From NCBI RefSeq assembly GCF_014842975.1, contig NZ_JACYXK010000015.1, positions 1-64,000 of the forward strand: a stretch of 64,000 nucleotides of DNA, read 5' to 3'. The notes under the pieces were generated by a model, which worked only from the letters and a program-made list of their open reading frames with translations, was not told the origin of the DNA and did not search any database. This stretch comes from Rhodanobacter sp. DHB23 (GTDB taxonomy: Bacteria; Pseudomonadota; Gammaproteobacteria; Xanthomonadales; Rhodanobacteraceae). The translations under genes and the position numbers were made by a program. Of the stretch, positions 17,578 through 25,360 are shown piece after piece (within the stretch, counting starts at the first letter, position 1; each line of letters opens with the position of its first letter).

Positions 17578-18594
17578 TCAGGACAGGCCCAGTTGCTTGA
17601 TCGCCTTGCTCTTGATGCCGGCGAAGAAGCCCTTCTTGACATGCGTGCCCTTGTCGGAGGCCAGCCCTTCCAGCTGCAGCCGCGAGCTGTTGATGTTCTT
17701 GCTGGCGATCTTGAGCAGCGGGTCCATCTGCTTCTTCTTCATCGCCTCGATCCGGTCCATCCAGCCGGGCAGGCCGATGTCGGCGATGAACATGTTGGCC
17801 ACCGCCGAGGTGTCGGCGCAGGTCAGCAGGTAGCAGCCGAGCACCGGGCAATCGTTGAACACGGTGAGATCCAGCGAATTGGGCTGTGCCAGCCGCTTGT
17901 TGCCGGCGCGCATGTCCTTGATGTCCAGTCCCAGGGAGAACAGCTGCAGGCCGATGCTGGCCAGCGTGTTGGCCACGCCGATGGCCGCGGTGGTCGCGGT
18001 GCCGAAGTCCGCGAACAGGCCGCCGATCTTGGCGCCGGTGGCGGCGGCTTGCTGCGCCAGCTTCACCGAATGCTGGGCCAGGTCGCGCTTGATGATGACC
18101 TGGATCGCCTCGGCCGCCGCATACGGGTCGCCCATGCGGAAGCCGCGCTTGTAGTCGTCGCTCTTGTAGAGGTGGTAGCCGTCCTCCGCCACCGCCTTGC
18201 CGGCCTTGGCCAGCTTCACCGAGCTGGTGACCACGCCGAGGAAGGGCGTAACCTCCGCCACCAGTTCATGCATCGCCTCGCTGCCGATCGCCTCGATCAC
18301 CTCGTGGAGGTTGTCCACGTCGGCGCACTGGACCATGAAGTTCTGGAACGCCTCCTTCATGCCCGGCACGCTGGCGACCGTCTTGCTCGCCGCGCCGCCG
18401 CCCTTGGCCAGCTTGCCGATTCCCGACTTCAGCGACTTGCCGGAGGACAGCAGCGACTTGCCCGACGACAGCGCGCTGGTGGTGCCGAACTTGAGCCTGG
18501 TGCCGCCGAACATGTTCACCATCAGCTGGCGGCGCGCCTTGGCGAGTTCGCCAAGGGCGGTGAATTCGGCGCGACTTAGAGGGGTGGAAGGCAT
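17578..18594 (-). CDS. Unrecognised protein, 338 aa, candidate T6SS effector
   Basis: No family recognised. The N-terminal region is basic, with a doubled LSSGKSL element (about residues 43-55) and Gly/Lys-rich stretch. The middle is long alternating Ala/Gly/Val-rich helix (TGAKIGGLFADFGTATTAAI, then VANTLASIGLQLFSLGLD), amphipathic to hydrophobic. A cysteine pair lies in FNDCPVLGCYLLTCAD. The C-terminus is basic (KKKQMDPLL, SKAIKQLGLS). No signal peptide is visible. It lies just upstream of PAAR in the vgrG-clpV accessory block, so it is a reasonable effector candidate, perhaps membrane-active, but that is inference from position and composition. Confidence 0.6.
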   Translation of the reverse strand: MPSTPLSRAEFTALGELAKARRQLMVNMFGGTRLKFGTTSALSSGKSLLSSGKSLKSGIGKLAKGGGAASKTVASVPGMKEAFQNFMVQCADVDNLHEVIEAIGSEAMHELVAEVTPFLGVVTSSVKLAKAGKAVAEDGYHLYKSDDYKRGFRMGDPYAAAEAIQVIIKRDLAQHSVKLAQQAAATGAKIGGLFADFGTATTAAIGVANTLASIGLQLFSLGLDIKDMRAGNKRLAQPNSLDLTVFNDCPVLGCYLLTCADTSAVANMFIADIGLPGWMDRIEAMKKKQMDPLLKIASKNINSSRLQLEGLASDKGTHVKKGFFAGIKSKAIKQLGLS

Positions 18595-18661
18595 AACGAT
18601 GCTCCGGATTCGTCAATTTGGACCCGCGTCGGCGTGCAAAATCCGCCCCTGCACCTTCTTT

Positions 18662-19225
18662 TCAAACCGAACCATTCCCGCCGCAATGGTTCAAATCAAA
18701 ATTCAGGTCGTTCCCGTTGATCGACACCAACGTCGCCCCCATCAGGATGGATCGTGCGTAGTTCTTGTTTCCAGCACCGTCATAACTGACGACGCTGTTG
18801 GCCTCGTCAAACACGGCCTCCACGGGAAGGTGCAAGGCATAGGTGCCGGCACCCCCGGGCCACGCGCCCTGCAGGTAATTTTCAAGAAGGGCTTTCGCCA
18901 GGCGATACACCATCACTTTTACATCGATGTTCTTCAATCGTATGAAGGTCGACCTGTTCGCACCGGTGAATATCCCCTTGTTTATCGAGTTGACGACACT
19001 TTGATAGTTCCATCCGGCGTTATCCATGGAGCCCTTGCGATCGCTCCATGTCTGCCTTGACGACTCGCCGACCGGCAATACGTGCTTGTCGTAAAAGGTG
19101 TTTTGGGTCGCCCTGGAAAACAGGGTGACGATGACGGTCCTGGAAGGCCCGCCCTGCTGCTTGAACTTGCTCGTTACGGCATAGGTGATCGTGTTGTTGT
19201 CGAATTTTTTATTGTCGACCCGCAT
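18662..19225 (-). CDS. Unrecognised protein, 187 aa, in T6SS accessory block
   Basis: No recognised domain. It is basic and Asn-rich (MRVDNKKFDNNTITYAV at the start, NGNDLNFDLNHCGGNGSV at the end), with no signal peptide or membrane segment. It looks like a small globular beta-rich protein. GC is clearly lower than the T6SS backbone; the 60-base row beginning at 18661 has 28 G/C. It lies 35 nt after the PLC-like gene and 67 nt before the 338-aa gene, in the same orientation. It could be an effector partner or a cytoplasmic immunity protein; nothing in the sequence decides this. Confidence 0.6.
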   Translation of the reverse strand: MRVDNKKFDNNTITYAVTSKFKQQGGPSRTVIVTLFSRATQNTFYDKHVLPVGESSRQTWSDRKGSMDNAGWNYQSVVNSINKGIFTGANRSTFIRLKNIDVKVMVYRLAKALLENYLQGAWPGGAGTYALHLPVEAVFDEANSVVSYDGAGNKNYARSILMGATLVSINGNDLNFDLNHCGGNGSV

Positions 19226-19260
19226 CGTCAGCCTCCAAGGATTTCAAGCACGGAACGCCA

Positions 19261-20343
19261 TCACCCCAGGTTGGCATTCAACTGGATGATCTCCGCCCTC
19301 GACAGGAGATTCAGGCCATAGATGGTCTCGCCCTTGTCCTTGTTGGCGAAGTCGATCATGATGAAATTTGGCAGGTACAGCTTGAAGTCGGTAGCGTGCG
19401 ACTCGAGGCCGAATGCACGCGGCACGTTGTTCCGCATGTAGTCGTAGCCGCCGTCGGCCCACAACTGCTTGAGGCGGTCCTTCGACCCCGTTGTCCAGGC
19501 CTTTTCGTCGCGACCCTTGATGCTCCTCACCATGCCGGTCTGCGTCCAGTACATCATGCGCAGCACGTCACGCGAGAGGTTCTGGGTATTGGCGTCGGCC
19601 AGGATCCGCGACTGCTTGTCGATGTTCTGCAGGAACTTCCCCTTGACCGGCGCGCTGAATGCGTACTTCTTGGGCTGGACGATCGAAGTCCCTCCCTTGC
19701 CGAAGTAGACCAGTCCGTTGATCGAGTCCGGCATCTGTCCGTTCGGGTAGAGGTTCACGATCTGCGCCGCGCCATCGGCGATGCCCTTGCCCGCCCTCTG
19801 CAGCTCCGCAAAGCCATCCGGCATGAAGGCGCAGACGACGGTTCCCGCCATATGGCTCAGCGTGTGGTCCGCGATATTGCCCGGCTTCGTGTACAACGCG
19901 GTCCTCAACTTCGTCCGGCAAGCCTCGAGGATCATTTCGTAGTTCGAGGACTTGTCGAATTTCAGTATCAGGAATTCGGTCGGGAATTTCGTCACGAAGC
20001 GCTTGGCGCTGGACAGGATCTCGTCCAGATCCATGCCCCAGTCGCCCAGGACCATGCGGGTCACGTCGATATTCCTCTGCACGCCGCCCACCGTCTTGCT
20101 GACCGTGGACGGTGTGTTTTTGCCATGGAAGGCCGAGAGCTTGGCGCCGGACAAGCCAACCCGCTGTCCGGCGATGCGGACGTCGAAGATCCGCACTCCG
20201 CGGTATGCCTGCGCGTAGATCGAGCGCTCCTGGGTCTGCGCCCTGGCGCCGCCGGACGTGATGGCCGCGTCGTGGCTGCCCGCCATCACGATCTCGTTGA
20301 CCTTCTTTGTTCCGCCAAGCGAACTGTATTGAATAGCAGGCAT
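19261..20343 (-). CDS. PI-PLC X-like phosphodiesterase, candidate T6SS phospholipase effector
   Basis: 360-residue protein matching the bacterial PLC-like phosphodiesterase (TIM-barrel) pattern. MAGSHDA carries H24 and D25, the position of the first catalytic histidine. VRIFDVRI carries D54 and R56, and AFHGK carries the second histidine, H73. A late strand, NFIMIDFAN, supplies the barrel aspartate. These correspond to H32, D67, R69, H82 and D274 of Bacillus PI-PLC, so activity is plausible. There is no signal peptide, fitting T6SS rather than Sec export. A GGAGG ribosome site precedes ATG 20343. Substrate (phosphoinositide, GPI or other phospholipid) cannot be told from sequence. Confidence 0.78.
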   Translation of the reverse strand: MPAIQYSSLGGTKKVNEIVMAGSHDAAITSGGARAQTQERSIYAQAYRGVRIFDVRIAGQRVGLSGAKLSAFHGKNTPSTVSKTVGGVQRNIDVTRMVLGDWGMDLDEILSSAKRFVTKFPTEFLILKFDKSSNYEMILEACRTKLRTALYTKPGNIADHTLSHMAGTVVCAFMPDGFAELQRAGKGIADGAAQIVNLYPNGQMPDSINGLVYFGKGGTSIVQPKKYAFSAPVKGKFLQNIDKQSRILADANTQNLSRDVLRMMYWTQTGMVRSIKGRDEKAWTTGSKDRLKQLWADGGYDYMRNNVPRAFGLESHATDFKLYLPNFIMIDFANKDKGETIYGLNLLSRAEIIQLNANLG

Positions 20344-20375
20344 GTGGGACCACCTCCGGGTGAAGCATCAAAGAT

Positions 20376-21480
20376 ATGAGCGAACCTGACTCTGCTTCCG
20401 TGTTTCTGCACCAGCGATCGACAGGATCGAAAGACCCACGCCGTCGAGCCGACCGCCGCTGGCACCTTCCATCACACCCTCGCCGAGCCTCATGGAAGTC
20501 CGCCCTTTTTGCAGGAAGTCATCCAGTCTCTCTTCGGAGCGCGCCCATTCCGACCGGAGGAAGGGCTATTTCTTTCCAGGCGTCCATACCGGCGGCGGGC
20601 CGGAAATCGCGTTGCTGCGGGGACGCCCGACGGTAGCGGGCGGCGTGGCGCTGACGGCGTTGCTCCGGGGCCGGGTTACGATCAGGTCGCGAGGGTCCCA
20701 GTCCAGATCCGGCCAGGTGAACTGAAACGCCGTGACAAACAAGGCCCAGCTATCGGCGCACTGTATGGCACGGTCGGTATTTGCCAGGGCCGCGCAGTCG
20801 GGAACCTTGTATGCGTGATCCACGGTACCCAGCACTTTGTGGCATATCTCGTGGTAAACCGTTTCGGCGGTATCCTTGGTGACCTTGGATGGGTGGAACC
20901 CACGCTCCCCGATGTAGATGCGCATCCCCGACCCCGTGTGCGCTTCGGTCGCAGCACTCGAATCCTTGTCCGCAAGCGTCTTCACGTACGCGTAGTCGCC
21001 AGCCCCCATGGGCACTACCCGGGTGCCCTCCAGCACGGTTTCGACCGCACCATGGCGCCCGGGCACGCCGGCTACCGCACGCTCGCACAGGCGCAACAGC
21101 TTCTCGCTCTGCCCCCGCGCATCGACGAAGGTAATCGTGCGACCGTCGTCCGTCAGGAAATCGTGCATCTTCCTGAGGCCCGCCTTGAGCCGATCGAGGT
21201 CTGCCGGCCTGGCAAAGAAAACCTTCAACAATTTCTGCGCCCGCTTGAAATCGTCGTTCATGCTCTCAACGGCCAGGGTGGAGCATTCGATGGCGACCTT
21301 GACGCCCTCCTCAAGTTTCGCCTTCTCCTGCTCGGTGAATTTCTGGGTTACCGGAGATTTCCGAGGCGGCCAGGAGTTGCCGAATGGTTCGAAACGGATT
21401 TTCATGGCGGGTTTCCAACACAGTTATAAGAAAAACCATTCCACCCGACGCTTATCAGAAACGAGGTCAGGTTCGCTTAT
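20376..21480. repeat. 15-nt inverted repeat flanking the metallopeptidase gene
   Basis: The left arm at 20376-20390 is ATGAGCGAACCTGAC. The right arm at 21466-21480 is its reverse complement with one mismatch (14 of 15). The arms lie just upstream of the PLC-like gene and just past the clpV stop, enclosing only the HEICH peptidase gene. This could mark the ends of a moved or invertible cassette. No transposase is present. Confidence 0.6.
20566..21405 (-). CDS. Aspzincin/M35-like zinc metallopeptidase, candidate T6SS effector
   Basis: 279 residues with an HEICH zinc motif (185-189) followed by GTVDHAY (193-199). This is the HExxH...GTxDxxY arrangement of aspzincins (deuterolysin and lysine-specific metalloendopeptidases), in which the later aspartate (D196) is the third zinc ligand. 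QCADSWALF near 216-223 resembles the family's NADSYxxF. There is no signal peptide. The C-terminus has a near-duplicate RPRSNA(V/I)S element separated by a Pro-rich spacer. It is lower in GC than clpV and is flanked by an inverted repeat. The role as T6SS cargo is inferred from its place in the vgrG-clpV block. Confidence 0.78.
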   Translation of the reverse strand: MKIRFEPFGNSWPPRKSPVTQKFTEQEKAKLEEGVKVAIECSTLAVESMNDDFKRAQKLLKVFFARPADLDRLKAGLRKMHDFLTDDGRTITFVDARGQSEKLLRLCERAVAGVPGRHGAVETVLEGTRVVPMGAGDYAYVKTLADKDSSAATEAHTGSGMRIYIGERGFHPSKVTKDTAETVYHEICHKVLGTVDHAYKVPDCAALANTDRAIQCADSWALFVTAFQFTWPDLDWDPRDLIVTRPRSNAVSATPPATVGRPRSNAISGPPPVWTPGKK

Positions 21481-21491
21481 GAATCGCCACC

Positions 21492-24236
21492 TCAAGCAAA
21501 CGCATACGAAAACCCGGCATCCCCTGCTCCGACCCTAACCCCCGTCACAGGCACGCCATCGATCATCCGATTGAGAAACTCCCGCGAGATGTCCGGCAAC
21601 ATGGTGTTGGTGAGGATCGCGTCGATCATGCGGCCGCCCGATTCGCTCTCCGTGCAGCGGCTGACCACCAGCTTCACCACCTCGTCGTCGTACTCGAACG
21701 GAATCCTGTAGCGCGCTTCGACGCGCTTCTTGATGCGGCCCAACTGCAGCTTCACGATCTCGCCCAGCATCGTTTCGCTGAGCGGGTAGTACGGAATGGT
21801 GACCAGGCGGCCGAGCAGCGCCGGCGGGAACACCTTGAGCAGCGGCTCGCGCAACGCCTTGGCGATGCCTTCGGGCTCCGGCATCAGTTCCGGGTCCTTG
21901 CACAGGCCGGCGATCATGTCGGTGCCGGCGTTGGTGGTGAGCAGGATCAGGGTGTTCTTGAAGTCGATCCGGCGGCCCTCGCCGTCCTCCATCACACCCT
22001 TGTCGAACACCTGGAAGAAGATCTCGTGCACGTCGGGGTGGGCCTTCTCCACCTCGTCCAGCAGCACCACCGAATACGGCTTGCGGCGCACCGCCTCGGT
22101 GAGCACGCCGCCCTCGCCGTAGCCGACGTAGCCGGGAGGCGCGCCCTTCAGCGTGGAGACGGTGTGCGCTTCCTGGAACTCGCTCATGTTGATGGTGATG
22201 ACGTTCTGCTCGCCGCCGTACAACGCCTCGGCCAGCGCCAGCGCGGTCTCGGTCTTGCCCACGCCGGAGGTGCCGGCGAGCATGAACACGCCGATCGGCT
22301 TGTTGGGGTTGTCGAGGCCCGCGCGGCTGGTCTGGATGCGCTTGGCGATCATCTCCATCGCGTGGTCCTGGCCGATCACGCGCTGTCCCATCAGCCTGGC
22401 CAGGTTCATCACGGTCTCGAGCTCGCTCTTGACCATGCGGCCGACGGGGATGCCGGTCCAGTCGGACACCACCGAACCCACGGCCACGTAGTCGACGGTG
22501 GGCAGGATCAGCGGGCTCTCGCCCTGCAGCTCGGCCAGCTGCGCCTGCAGGGCCTTGAGCTGCTCCAGCGTGCTGGCGCGTTCGGCTTCATCGAGGCTTG
22601 CAGGCGCTTCCGGCGCGGCGACGGCTTCGGCCTTGGCATTGGCCGCCGCTTCCAGCTTGCTGCCGGTGCCTTCCACCGGCGCGACGTCGCCACGCAGCTT
22701 GGCGCGCAGGGCGAGGATCTGCTCGACCAGCACCTTCTCGGCCTGCCAGTCGGCTTCCAGCTTCTCCAACCTGGCCTTCTGCGTGGCCAGCTTCTCGTTG
22801 GCCGAGGTTTCGCGCTCGGCCACCTCCACGCCCACGGTCTTCTCGCGGCCGATGATGGCCAGCTCGGTCTCCAGCGCCTCGATGCGCTTGCGCGTGTCGT
22901 CCACTTCAGCCGGCACGGCGTGCTGGCTCACCGCCACGCGGGCGCAGGCGGTGTCGAGCAGGCTCACCGCCTTGTCGGGCAGCTGCCGCGCGGGGATGTA
23001 GCGGTGCGACAGCTTCACCGCGGCTTCCAGCGCCTCGTCGAGGATCTGCACGCGGTGGTGCTTCTCCATCGTGCTGGCGACGCCGCGCATCATCAGGATG
23101 CCCTTCTCCTCGCTGGGCTCGTCGACCTGCACGGTCTGGAAGCGGCGGGTGAGCGCGGGATCCTTCTCGATGTGCTTCTTGTATTCGGCGAAGGTGGTGG
23201 CGCCGATGGTGCGCAGGGTGCCGCGCGCCAGCGCGGGCTTGAGCAGGTTGGCGGCGTCGCCGGTGCCGGCCGCGCCGCCGGCGCCGACCAAGGTGTGGGT
23301 CTCGTCGACGAACAGGATGATCGGCTTCGGGCTGGCCTGCACTTCCTCGATCACCGAGCGCAGGCGCTGCTCGAACTCGCCCTTCATGCTGGCGCCGGCC
23401 TGCAGCAGGCCCACGTCCAGCGTGCGCAGCTCGACGTCCTTGAGCGAGGGCGGCACGTCGCCGCGCACGATGCGCTGGGCGAAGCCCTCCACCACCGCGG
23501 TCTTGCCCACGCCGGCCTCGCCGACCAGGATCGGGTTGTTCTGCCGGCGCCGCATCAGGATGTCGACCACCTGGCGGATCTCGTCATCGCGGCCGACGAT
23601 GGGATCGAGCTTGCCGCTGCGCGCCTGCTCGGTGAGGTCGACGGTGAACTGCCGGAGCGCCTCCTGCTTGCCCATCTGCGCCGGGCTCATCGCGCCGCTG
23701 GCCTCGCCCGGCGCGCCCGCGCCGCCCAGCTTGAAGCCGTCGCTGGCGTTCTGGCCGTCCTCGGGCGAACCGGCCACCACCTCGGCGAACTTCTCCACCA
23801 GGGTCTCGGGCTTGACCTTCTCGAACTCCTTCGACACGCCGAGCAGCGTGTTGCGCAGGTGGCGCAGGCGCAGCACACCCACCATGAGATAACCGGTGCG
23901 CACCTGCGCCTCGCCGAACATCAGGGTGGCGAACACCCAGCCGCGCTCGACCGCTTCCTCCACGTCGCTGGAAAGGTCGGAGATGCTCGTGGAGCCGCGC
24001 GGCAGGCGGTCCAGCGCGTCGGTGACGTCGCGCGCCAGGTTCGACGGGTTGAGGTTGAACTGCTTGACGATGCGGTGCAGGTCCGAGTCCTGCAACTGCA
24101 GGATCTGGTGGATCCAGTGCACCAGCTCCACGTACGGGTTGCCGCGCAACTTGCAGAACACGGTGGCGCTCTCGATACCCCGGTACGCCAGCTTGTTGAG
24201 CTTGCCGAACAGCGCGCTGCGACTGATTTCTGCCAT
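21492..24236 (-). CDS. clpV: T6SS sheath-recycling AAA+ ATPase ClpV (TssH)
   Basis: 914-residue ClpB-family ATPase that disassembles contracted TssBC sheaths. The N-terminal Clp-N domain (about 1-160) begins MAEISRSALFGKLNKLAYRG. The first AAA domain has Walker A GEAGVGKT and VDETHTLVGAGG. A coiled-coil middle domain spans roughly 430-560. The second AAA domain has GTSGVGKTETALALAEAL and LLDEVEKAHPDVHEIF. Length and order are typical of TssH. The ATG at 24236 is preferred over the long upstream frame. 87 nt separate it from tssG. Confidence 0.97.
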   Translation of the reverse strand: MAEISRSALFGKLNKLAYRGIESATVFCKLRGNPYVELVHWIHQILQLQDSDLHRIVKQFNLNPSNLARDVTDALDRLPRGSTSISDLSSDVEEAVERGWVFATLMFGEAQVRTGYLMVGVLRLRHLRNTLLGVSKEFEKVKPETLVEKFAEVVAGSPEDGQNASDGFKLGGAGAPGEASGAMSPAQMGKQEALRQFTVDLTEQARSGKLDPIVGRDDEIRQVVDILMRRRQNNPILVGEAGVGKTAVVEGFAQRIVRGDVPPSLKDVELRTLDVGLLQAGASMKGEFEQRLRSVIEEVQASPKPIILFVDETHTLVGAGGAAGTGDAANLLKPALARGTLRTIGATTFAEYKKHIEKDPALTRRFQTVQVDEPSEEKGILMMRGVASTMEKHHRVQILDEALEAAVKLSHRYIPARQLPDKAVSLLDTACARVAVSQHAVPAEVDDTRKRIEALETELAIIGREKTVGVEVAERETSANEKLATQKARLEKLEADWQAEKVLVEQILALRAKLRGDVAPVEGTGSKLEAAANAKAEAVAAPEAPASLDEAERASTLEQLKALQAQLAELQGESPLILPTVDYVAVGSVVSDWTGIPVGRMVKSELETVMNLARLMGQRVIGQDHAMEMIAKRIQTSRAGLDNPNKPIGVFMLAGTSGVGKTETALALAEALYGGEQNVITINMSEFQEAHTVSTLKGAPPGYVGYGEGGVLTEAVRRKPYSVVLLDEVEKAHPDVHEIFFQVFDKGVMEDGEGRRIDFKNTLILLTTNAGTDMIAGLCKDPELMPEPEGIAKALREPLLKVFPPALLGRLVTIPYYPLSETMLGEIVKLQLGRIKKRVEARYRIPFEYDDEVVKLVVSRCTESESGGRMIDAILTNTMLPDISREFLNRMIDGVPVTGVRVGAGDAGFSYAFA

Positions 24237-24322
24237 GGACCTGCCCCTGTGATGGTCCCGACGAACGCACTGCGGCGACATCGGGGTAATGGAATTCCAA
24301 TAGAACGACGCCGGCCGCCGCC

Positions 24323-25360
24323 CTAGCCGACCGGCCGCAAAACCACGTGATCCGCATCGACATCCCGCTGCGGCTCGCCGATCCAGGTGGTGAGCCCCAT
24401 GCGTCCGCCCAGGCCCAGCTTGGTGCCAGGCACCTCGGCCCGCCTGAGCACCAGTTGCACGTCCCAGGCCTTTTCCTCGCCCACGTAGGTCTTCACCGCC
24501 GCCACCAGCTGGCGCAGCGCTTCGCCGCCGGGCAGGAAGTTGTTGAACTGCACGCGCGTGAGCGGGCCAAGGCGCAGGCGGAAGCGTTGCTGCGACCCCC
24601 ACACGTATTCGCCGATCACCGCGGTGCGGCCCAGGCCAGCCACCTCGAGGGAGCGTCCCAGCCGCAGGTGGGCTTCGTGCGGCAGGCGCATCCAGCCCGC
24701 CACGAACTCGAGCACGCGCACCGGGATGCCGAAGAAATGCACCAGCAGGCTGCGCAACCCTTCGGCATTGCGCGCCTGCGCCTGCAGGCGGCCCGCGAAG
24801 AAGCGCTTGTACTGGTCGGGCAGCGCGTCACGCCCCTCCAGCCCGCGCGTGGAAAGCCCGACCAGCGCGCCCATGTACAGGCTGAAGCGGTCCTCGCCCG
24901 GGCGGTCGAGCTGCACGGTGGGTTGCGCGCTGGCCCAGGCGCGGTAGAACAGGCTGAGCATGCGGTGGTGGAAGATGTCGGCGAACGCGACGAGGGTCGG
25001 GTCCTTCGCGTTGCGCCGGCGGTCGATGGCGTATTCGGTGAGGTGCAGCGGCAACGGCCCGTTCGGCCCGAACAGGCCGAGGAACAAGCCGTGCAGGCGC
25101 GCCGGCCTGCCGTCCCCGGCGGCTTCGTAGCGATCCACCGGGCGCGGCGAAAACTCCAGCGACGGGGTGTGGCACAGGCGCACGACGTCTTCCGACGGCT
25201 TGGCGGATTCGCCCAGCCGCGGACGCCCGGGATGCGCGCACTCGAGCCGGCGCAGCGCCTCGAAGAACTCGAAGCCCTCCGGCCGCTCCCGCAGCGCGCG
25301 CTCGAACTCCATGCGCGCCGGCGCTACAGGATCTGGCGCTTGCCGAGCCGTGCCGGCCAT
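24323..25360 (-). CDS. tssG: T6SS baseplate protein TssG
   Basis: 345-residue TssG, a wedge subunit of the baseplate with TssE and TssF. Family features include FEFFEALRRLECAHPGRPRLG near the N-terminus (split here at the double F), LFGPNGPLPLHLTEY and FFGIPVRVLEFV. Start chosen at ATG 25360 (MAGTARQAPDPV), which overlaps the end of tssF by 37 nt. An in-frame ATG at 25312 (MEFERALRE) would give 329 residues and remove the overlap. Confidence 0.92.
   Translation of the reverse strand: MAGTARQAPDPVAPARMEFERALRERPEGFEFFEALRRLECAHPGRPRLGESAKPSEDVVRLCHTPSLEFSPRPVDRYEAAGDGRPARLHGLFLGLFGPNGPLPLHLTEYAIDRRRNAKDPTLVAFADIFHHRMLSLFYRAWASAQPTVQLDRPGEDRFSLYMGALVGLSTRGLEGRDALPDQYKRFFAGRLQAQARNAEGLRSLLVHFFGIPVRVLEFVAGWMRLPHEAHLRLGRSLEVAGLGRTAVIGEYVWGSQQRFRLRLGPLTRVQFNNFLPGGEALRQLVAAVKTYVGEEKAWDVQLVLRRAEVPGTKLGLGGRMGLTTWIGEPQRDVDADHVVLRPVG

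Noticed and set aside
22026-24326. 766-residue plus-strand open frame antisense to clpV
   Set aside because: Antisense to conserved AAA+ coding sequence; His/Leu/Gly-rich shadow composition.
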